Program-made: the position numbers and the translations under genes
In this document: piece after piece, positions 59,398 through 64,000 of the stretch
Layout of the letters: each line of letters opens with the position of its first letter
Numbering within the stretch: position 1 is the first letter of the stretch
Assembly (NCBI RefSeq): GCF_950295315.1
Contig: NC_080181.1
Span: 1,017,026-1,081,025 of the forward strand
Source of the DNA: Erinaceus europaeus
Lineage: Eukaryota; Chordata; Mammalia; Eulipotyphla; Erinaceidae
Direction of reading: 5' to 3'
DNA: 64,000 nucleotides
Notes under the pieces: model-generated
Database searches by the model: none
What the model saw: only the letters and a program-made list of their open reading frames with translations
Told to the model about the DNA's origin: nothing

Positions 59398-59416
59398 AGA
59401 CATGCACTTCTATAAC

Positions 59417-59524
59417 AGGCCAAAGGTCTAACTCAGCAGTTAAGGTGTTCACCATGTAACAGGCTCCGTTGAAGCACCACCACCACGTGGGAGGTGAACT
59501 CTCCTTCATGATCGATCCCTGAAT
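59417..59524 (+). mobile_element. SINE ('SINE-C'), degenerate
   Basis: 'ggccaaaggtctaactcagc', 'agttaaggtgttcaccatgt' and 'ccgttgaagcaccaccacca' resemble the SINE-C head and following segment. The third SINE in a row in the same orientation. Confidence 0.5.
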
Positions 59525-60104
59525 GAAGTCTTGCATGTGAGCCCCCAGCTGAGCTGAGCAAATACCAAAGCCAAAAGTGCTTAGGCTTCAGTACTGGGGA
59601 AGGCTACCTGAAAAGTGCCTGGAAACTCTTCACACCTTTCTGTGAATGATAGTGACATCAAAATGAAAACGTCACTGTCTTTATATCCACCGAGTGTTGG
59701 AAGTTCATGTTTTGACTGATTAGAAACCCGAATTAAATATGTATGCACTTGTTAACAGAGCCTACTAGGGGCATTGGCAAGGGAAATGCTCAGTTTGTTT
59801 TGTTTGTCAGCAGCTGTGACACTGAGTTTGGCAGGGTGAAAGGCTCCACATCATTGCACAGAACCCCCAGAGCACTGCCTCATGTAGGAGCTGATGGGCT
59901 GCTCTTGGGTGTCTGGGCTCCATTCTCCTGGGGCAGTGTGCCAGTTGCAAGCTGGCATTCAAGGAGGTGACTGCAGGTGGGAAACAGGGGTGCTGTCCCA
60001 GTGCGTAACAGTCAGCTGGTTGTTAACAGTGCTGTGGCTTTCCCCTCTCCTATCAAATGGTAGGGCTTTTTCTATGAGAGCAATGCACATATAATTTCCT
60101 AATA
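59525..60104. other. Single-copy non-coding sequence
   Basis: No gene or repeat recognised. Confidence 0.4.
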
Positions 60105-60110
60105 TTTGTG
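60105..60110. repeat. LTR target-site duplication, left
   Basis: 'tttgtg', matched at 60547-60552. Confidence 0.85.
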
Positions 60111-60207
60111 TGTCGTTTTCGACGGGTTATGTTGATTTCACCGGGCTGGCTTCACGGGCGGGTAACAGACGACCAGGGATTCATGGTTGAGCTGTAGGCA
60201 GTATCTC

Positions 60208-60213
60208 TTTATT
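60208..60213 (-). promoter_or_regulatory. LTR polyadenylation signal AATAAA
   Basis: Seen as 'tttatt' on the plus strand, downstream of the TATA box in the LTR's own direction. Confidence 0.7.
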
Positions 60214-60289
60214 CATGCAGGACGCAGCACAATCTAAGACGAGCTAAGTTAAACTCAAAGTAAAGTACTCTAAAACTCACAATGCTGTC

Positions 60290-60297
60290 TTTATATA
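60290..60297 (-). promoter_or_regulatory. LTR TATA box
   Basis: The minus strand reads 'tatataaag' about 80 bp upstream of the AATAAA signal. This is the usual LTR promoter position. Activity is not shown by sequence. Confidence 0.65.
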
Positions 60298-60546
60298 TAC
60301 TTCCCAAGTAGGGTGGAAACAGGATGTGACATAGAGAGGGTGGAGAGAAAAGTGACTGGTGAAAATCAGAGTGTGACAAAGAGGGGGCAGATTAGGCGAG
60401 AATCCTATCACTGAACCACAAATGCCCTGGAGGGAGGGTGGAACTTGTTAACAGTAAATAGAATGAAGTGGTTATGTAAATAGAATAGTGTTAAGCAGGG
60501 GGGATTTAAACCAAATGAAACAGAAGGGGTCTCATGTATACCAACA

Positions 60547-60552
60547 TTTGTG
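60547..60552. repeat. LTR target-site duplication, right
   Basis: 'tttgtg', matched at 60105-60110. Confidence 0.85.
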
Positions 60553-60816
60553 AAGTATAATATATATACATATGTAGAGCATATTACAACTGGCATGTGC
60601 TTCATGCTGGGATGATATAATTCCAGCTCAAGCTCTGCAGAGTTCTAGAAAATAAATAAATATTGCCTGTATGTCTTCTCATACAATTAAATATTAAGGT
60701 GCCCAGAGAATTACTGTTACTACCTTATCATTCAGCAAATAAAGAGGAATCATGAAAAGAAAAACTTTATATATGTAAATATATCTTGCAAACAAAAAGT
60801 ACAAAAATCCCAAATG

Positions 60817-60947
60817 GAGCAGGGGTAGACAGCATAATGATTATGGAGAGACTCTCATGCCTGAGGCTCCAAAGTCCCAGGTTCAATCCCCACACCATCA
60901 CTACTATTACCAGAGCTGAGCAGTGCTCTGGTAATAAAAAAAAAAAA
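60817..60947 (+). mobile_element. SINE ('SINE-B')
   Basis: 'gtagacagcataatgattat', 'gactctcatgcctgaggctc', 'caaagtcccaggttcaatcc', 'ccagagctgagcagtgctct' and poly(A). Close to the 34072 copy. 'aaaaatcccaaatg' before and 'aaaaatgcaaatg' after may be its TSD. Confidence 0.88.
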
Positions 60948-60990
60948 TGCAAATGTATTTCTAAAAGTATTTGACAGATAACACATTGCT

Positions 60991-61260
60991 TTTTCTTATT
61001 TCTTATTTCTTTATTGGGGTATCAATGGTTTACCATCAACAGTCAAATACAGTTGTTTGTACTTGAGTATTCAACCCCCATTAGGTCCTCCTCTGCCATC
61101 ATGTTCCAGAACCTGAACCCCTTAACCCCCTCCCCAGAGTCCTTTACTTTGATGCAGTTCACCAACTCCAGCCCAAGTTCTGCTTAGTGTTTTCCCTTCT
61201 GATCTCATTTTTCAACTTCTGTCTATGAGTGATATCATCCCATATTCATCCTTTTGTTAT
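60991..61260 (-). mobile_element. L1 3'UTR end, minus strand
   Basis: 'tttctttattggggtatcaa', 'tttaccatcaacagtcaaat', 'taggtcctcctctgccatca', 'agtcctttactttgatgcag' and 'caagttctgcttagtgtttt' are the same UTR type as 43555-43905. 5'-truncated. Confidence 0.8.
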
Positions 61261-61301
61261 AGATAACACTTTTATAAGTATTGGGAAAATGTGAGCATCT
61301 T

Positions 61302-61645
61302 TTTTTGCCTCCAGGGTTATTGCTGGGGCTCAGTGCCTGCACCATGAATCCACTGCTCCTGGAGGCCATTTTTCCCCCTTTTGTTGCCCTTGTTGTTGTA
61401 GCTTTGTTGTGGTTATTATTCTTGTTGTTGATGTTGTTCATTGTTGGATAGGACAGAGAGAAATGGTGAGAGGAGGGGAAGACAGAGAGAGGGAGAGAAA
61501 GACAGACACCTACAGACCTGCTTCACCGCGTGTGAAGCTACTCCCCTGCAGGTGGGGAGCCAGGGGCTCGAACCAGGATCCTTGCGCCTGTCCTTGCGCT
61601 TTGCACCATGTGTGCTTAACCCGCTGTGCTACCTCCTGACCCCCA
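61302..61645 (-). mobile_element. SINE-A long form, near full length, with 10-bp TSD
   Basis: 'tgagcatctt' at 61292-61301 and 61646-61655 brackets the unit. From the left: 'gcctccagggttattgctgg', 'caccatgaatccactgctcc', 'ggaggccatttttccccctt', a GTT/ATT-rich stretch, 'ggacagagagaaatggtgag', 'cacctacagacctgcttcac', 'cccctgcaggtggggagcca' and the head 'ttaacccgctgtgctacctc'. The best-preserved long copy in the window. Confidence 0.95.
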
Positions 61646-61655
61646 TGAGCATCTT

Positions 61656-62741
61656 AATTGAACCCACTTTGAGCATTTCAGTGACAGGTGAAAATGTGAT
61701 CAGTGGAAAGAATCTCCCTCTGGAACACTCCGCCAGAGCACTGAACAACAAAGCTTGGGACTTGTGGGAAGCTTCTGTGGAAAGTTTGTTGCTTAGATAC
61801 TACCAGTCACACACTCCTACTCCCGACTCAGTATTTGTGAGTAGACAGAGGTCAGACCCTGTTGACCCAGAAACAAAGTGAGGAAGAAAGGCATAGATGC
61901 CTTCCTGGCACACATGGAAAATTCTAAGCTGGGGTAGGAAAGACTAGAGCTGTCACAGGTGAACAGAGCATTGCACACTTATTCTATTCTATTCTGGGAT
62001 GTGGGTGAGGCTGCTGGTAGAAACAGAATTCAGGATGAGAGAGAAGACTTGTTTGTCTCAGTGTCAGCTCCAACTCCACGGTAGAGGAAGGGAACCAGAC
62101 TCAGAGTCAGGGAGAGGGCAGGACAGGAGGGTTGTGGAGTGGCTGTTTTCACTAGGAACTATTACCCCTGATGATCTTTGAGCCCCCTGATCTGAATCAT
62201 GAGGCCAACTGTTCTCATGAGAAATGTGGCTTCTACTGCAGCCTGTGTGGCAGGAGTGTGTATGTTTAGTGTCTGCTCTGTGGCAGGCATTTGTGGGAAG
62301 GGGGACCACTATGTTAAGCTGCCAGACAGAGACCACCTCTGGAGCCACTAGTGACAAAAGCAGGCAGAAGACACAGTTTTCTGGGGCCAACATGGCAGAA
62401 ATGAGTTGGTTAGTGAACCAGGGACATGCCCCGGACATTTCTGTTATGCGTGGTTTTTGTTTTTTCTGAATCCAGACAATCTATGCAGAGAATCATTATT
62501 GTGTATATTCTTTTTTTTAAAAAAAAGTGCTTTTTAATGATTTTTACCATCAATACTGAGAACTCAAATAAGAAAGAATAATATTCACTCAGTGGTTTAT
62601 GCCCAACTAAGAACAATCTCTATCAATGTGAAAAATATTGTCTTCGGGCAGGATATACCATGTGGGTTTGCTTATATAAATTAAGGATAAGTGGCCATAC
62701 TTTGGCTAGCAACAGGTCTCAAACTTGGCAGAGTCAAGGTT
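61656..62741. other. Single-copy non-coding sequence
   Basis: No gene recognised. A short (attct)n-like run lies near 61980-61995 and a T8A8 palindrome near 62511-62526. Confidence 0.4.
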
Positions 62742-62757
62742 TGAGAACTGAATATTC

Positions 62758-62897
62758 TTGGCGGGGGTAGATAGCATAATGGTTATGTAAAGAAACTCTC
62801 ATGCTCAAGGCTCCAAAGTCACAGGTTCAGTCCCATAAGTCAGAGCTGATCAGTATTCTAGTTAAAAAAAAAAGGGGGGGGATGGGGAAGGAGAGAA
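62758..62897 (+). mobile_element. SINE ('SINE-B') with 16-bp TSD
   Basis: 'tgagaactgaatattc' (62742-62757) and 'tgagaactgagtattc' (62898-62913) flank a head 'gtagatagcataatggttat', 'aactctcatgctcaaggctc', 'cacaggttcagtcccataag' and an A10-G8 run with 'gatggggaaggagagaa' at the tail. Confidence 0.9.
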
Positions 62898-63043
62898 TGA
62901 GAACTGAGTATTCCATTTGCTGGTTGAGCCATCTGTAGCAAGATTTAGTTTAAGTAAACTAAATCTCTGTTATCTTATCTGTAGTAGCAGGATAAAAGTA
63001 GTGATGATGTCTAGATAAGATGGTGAGCCTGTTGTGCTAATTA

Positions 63044-63123
63044 TTGGGTTGTCAGAAAAGCCATGAGGCATTTTTGCACAGAAGAACACACAAAAAAGCA
63101 TCATGACTTTCCCAACAACCCAG
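63044..63123. mobile_element. 80-bp mariner-type MITE with TA target site
   Basis: The ends are inverted repeats of about 32 bp: 'ttgggttgtcagaaaagcca' at the left and, read in reverse from the right, 'ctgggttgttgggaaagtca'. They are flanked by TA at 63042-63043 and 63124-63125. The centre is only about 16 bp. Terminal 'TTGGGTTG' with TA duplication matches mammalian mariner-derived MITEs (MADE1-like in design). It has no coding capacity and could fold as a hairpin. Confidence 0.75.
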
Positions 63124-63125
63124 TA

Positions 63126-63650
63126 TTTTACTGTGTACATAAATCAAGTCACCTCTGCCTTGTCAGTCTATGTATGTTCACTGTTCCTCTGTAAAGCTGG
63201 CAAGTAAGTAAATAAATTAACCCTGGTGCTGGGGGTGCGCTAGGTCACCAGACAATGCTTGTTCCTCCTGCCGCCTCTCCTGTGCAGTGTGGGAGCTGAG
63301 AGCAGGTCCCTTATCCCTGGGGTGACAGGTTTGGGCCATGGGATGACTGCCAGCTGTGAAGGAGCAGGCCTACAAGAAAGGATCCTCTCTTCAACTGGTT
63401 TCTGTGTTTTCCTTCCTATCCCACTCTGCTTAGAATTCAAGCACCACAAAGGGAAGATGACAAAACATGAGAAAAGAAAAACTAAAGAAACAAGGCAAAC
63501 TCAGATAATAACCCATATAAATAATAAGAGAACAAAAATACTTCTATTTTGATAATCATCCTAAATGTTAACAGTTTGACTTTACTAATTAAAAGGGATA
63601 GAACAGCTAAATAAATCAAAAAACAAAATCCAATTTTTTCCTAGAAAAAA
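63126..63650. other. Single-copy non-coding sequence
   Basis: No gene or repeat recognised. AT-rich from 63.4 kb. Confidence 0.4.
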
Positions 63651-63936
63651 TTTTTTTCTGCCACCAGGGTTATTTCTAGTGCTCCATGCAAGCACTATGA
63701 ATCTGCCACTCCCAGTGGCCATATTTTGCTTTTTTAAATTATTTTTATTGAGTAGGACAGAGTGAGTGATATTAAGAAGGAAGGGATACACACACACACA
63801 TACACAGAGAGACCTGCAGACCTACTTCACCACTCATGAAACATCCCTTCTGCAGGTGGGGAGTGGGGGCTCAAATCCAGATCTTTAGGCATGGTAATGT
63901 GTGTACTTAACCAAGTACACCACTTGCCCAACCCCC
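63651..63936 (-). mobile_element. SINE-A long form, minus strand
   Basis: 'gccaccagggttatttctag', 'tatgaatctgccactcccag', 'tggccatattttgctttttt', a purine tract interrupted by (CA)n (63788-63801), 'gagacctgcagacctacttc', 'ctgcaggtggggagtggggg' and the head 'gtacttaaccaagtacacca'. More diverged than the 61302 copy. Confidence 0.85.
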
Positions 63937-64000
63937 TCTACATAATATTTTGATAATGGTTCCATATCCAAGGTATATAAAAAAAATATTTGAAACTCAA

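Larger units (their letters stand above)
60111..60546 (-). mobile_element. Solo LTR of an endogenous retrovirus, with 6-bp TSD
   Basis: The 436-bp unit starts TGTCG and ends CCAACA on the plus strand, the TG...CA form of LTRs, and is flanked by 'tttgtg' at 60105-60110 and 60547-60552. On the minus strand a TATA box (about 60290-60297) precedes an AATAAA signal (60208-60213) by about 80 bp, giving a U3-R-U5 order and hence the minus orientation. The U5 side keeps about nine CpGs, suggesting a recent insertion. No internal viral sequence is present, so this is a solo LTR left by LTR-LTR recombination. Six-bp TSDs are typical of class II (ERVK-like) elements, but I cannot name the family. Confidence 0.88.

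Noticed and set aside
60111..60546. Active provirus
   Set aside because: Only one LTR is present and both flanks are ordinary host sequence joined by the 6-bp duplication, so no viral genes remain.
61302..61645. tRNA gene in the A-box/B-box head
   Set aside because: The tRNA-like heads of this and other copies lack a foldable full cloverleaf and are attached to SINE bodies with TSDs.

Overview
The window reads as vertebrate, specifically mammalian, non-coding DNA. There are no compact genes, operons or ribosome-binding sites, and I found no exon I could defend. What can be identified is interspersed repeats, simple repeats and two minisatellites in single-copy sequence. The repeats fix the lineage best. 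There are many tRNA-derived SINEs whose body carries the 'cacctgcagggg / gtgaagca / gcaggtgtct' blocks, and several end in an extra module (multi-repeat GTT/ATT tract, then 'gcctccagggttattgctgg'). Short SINEs carry 'agcataatggttatgcaaagagactctcatgcctgaggctcc'-type heads. From memory these are hallmarks of hedgehog (Erinaceus, Eulipotyphla) genomes. I infer hedgehog or a close relative without a database check.

Layout. 1-11 kb is mostly single-copy, with a TG-rich stretch at 3.2-3.5 kb and worn SINEs. 11-21 kb holds scattered SINEs, an unidentified ~90-bp repeat present twice (13.6 and 15.4 kb), a G-quadruplex-type purine tract at 18.6 kb, an old LTR-like piece at 19.5 kb and a head-to-head SINE pair at 20.5-21 kb beside an L1 3' end. 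21-34 kb is single-copy with SINEs and a ~1-kb retroelement flanked by 16-bp direct repeats (29.5-30.5 kb). 34.3-35.0 kb is a 35-bp minisatellite and 39.8-41.1 kb a 28-bp minisatellite. 38.2-38.4 kb is a very short L1 insertion with a perfect 14-bp target-site duplication (TSD). 43.55-44.82 kb is a composite L1 insertion on the minus strand, with an 11-bp TSD, that shares a nearly identical ~630-bp module with the 29.5-kb element. 45-54 kb is nearly repeat-free. 54.3-56.4 kb is a cluster of L1 3' ends in opposing orientations with a nested SINE. 57-64 kb holds a cluster of SINEs, an ERV solo LTR with a 6-bp TSD (60.1-60.5 kb), another L1 3' end and an 80-bp mariner-type MITE (63.05-63.12 kb).

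The long open frames in the window are by-products of stop-poor repeats (both minisatellites, TG-rich tracts, the shared retroelement module) or chance frames in GC-rich DNA. I see no multi-gene system here. The most interesting objects are the pair of composite retroelements sharing a module that includes an antisense SINE-like head, the HAL1-like loss of ORF2 in one of them, and the two CpG-decaying minisatellites.
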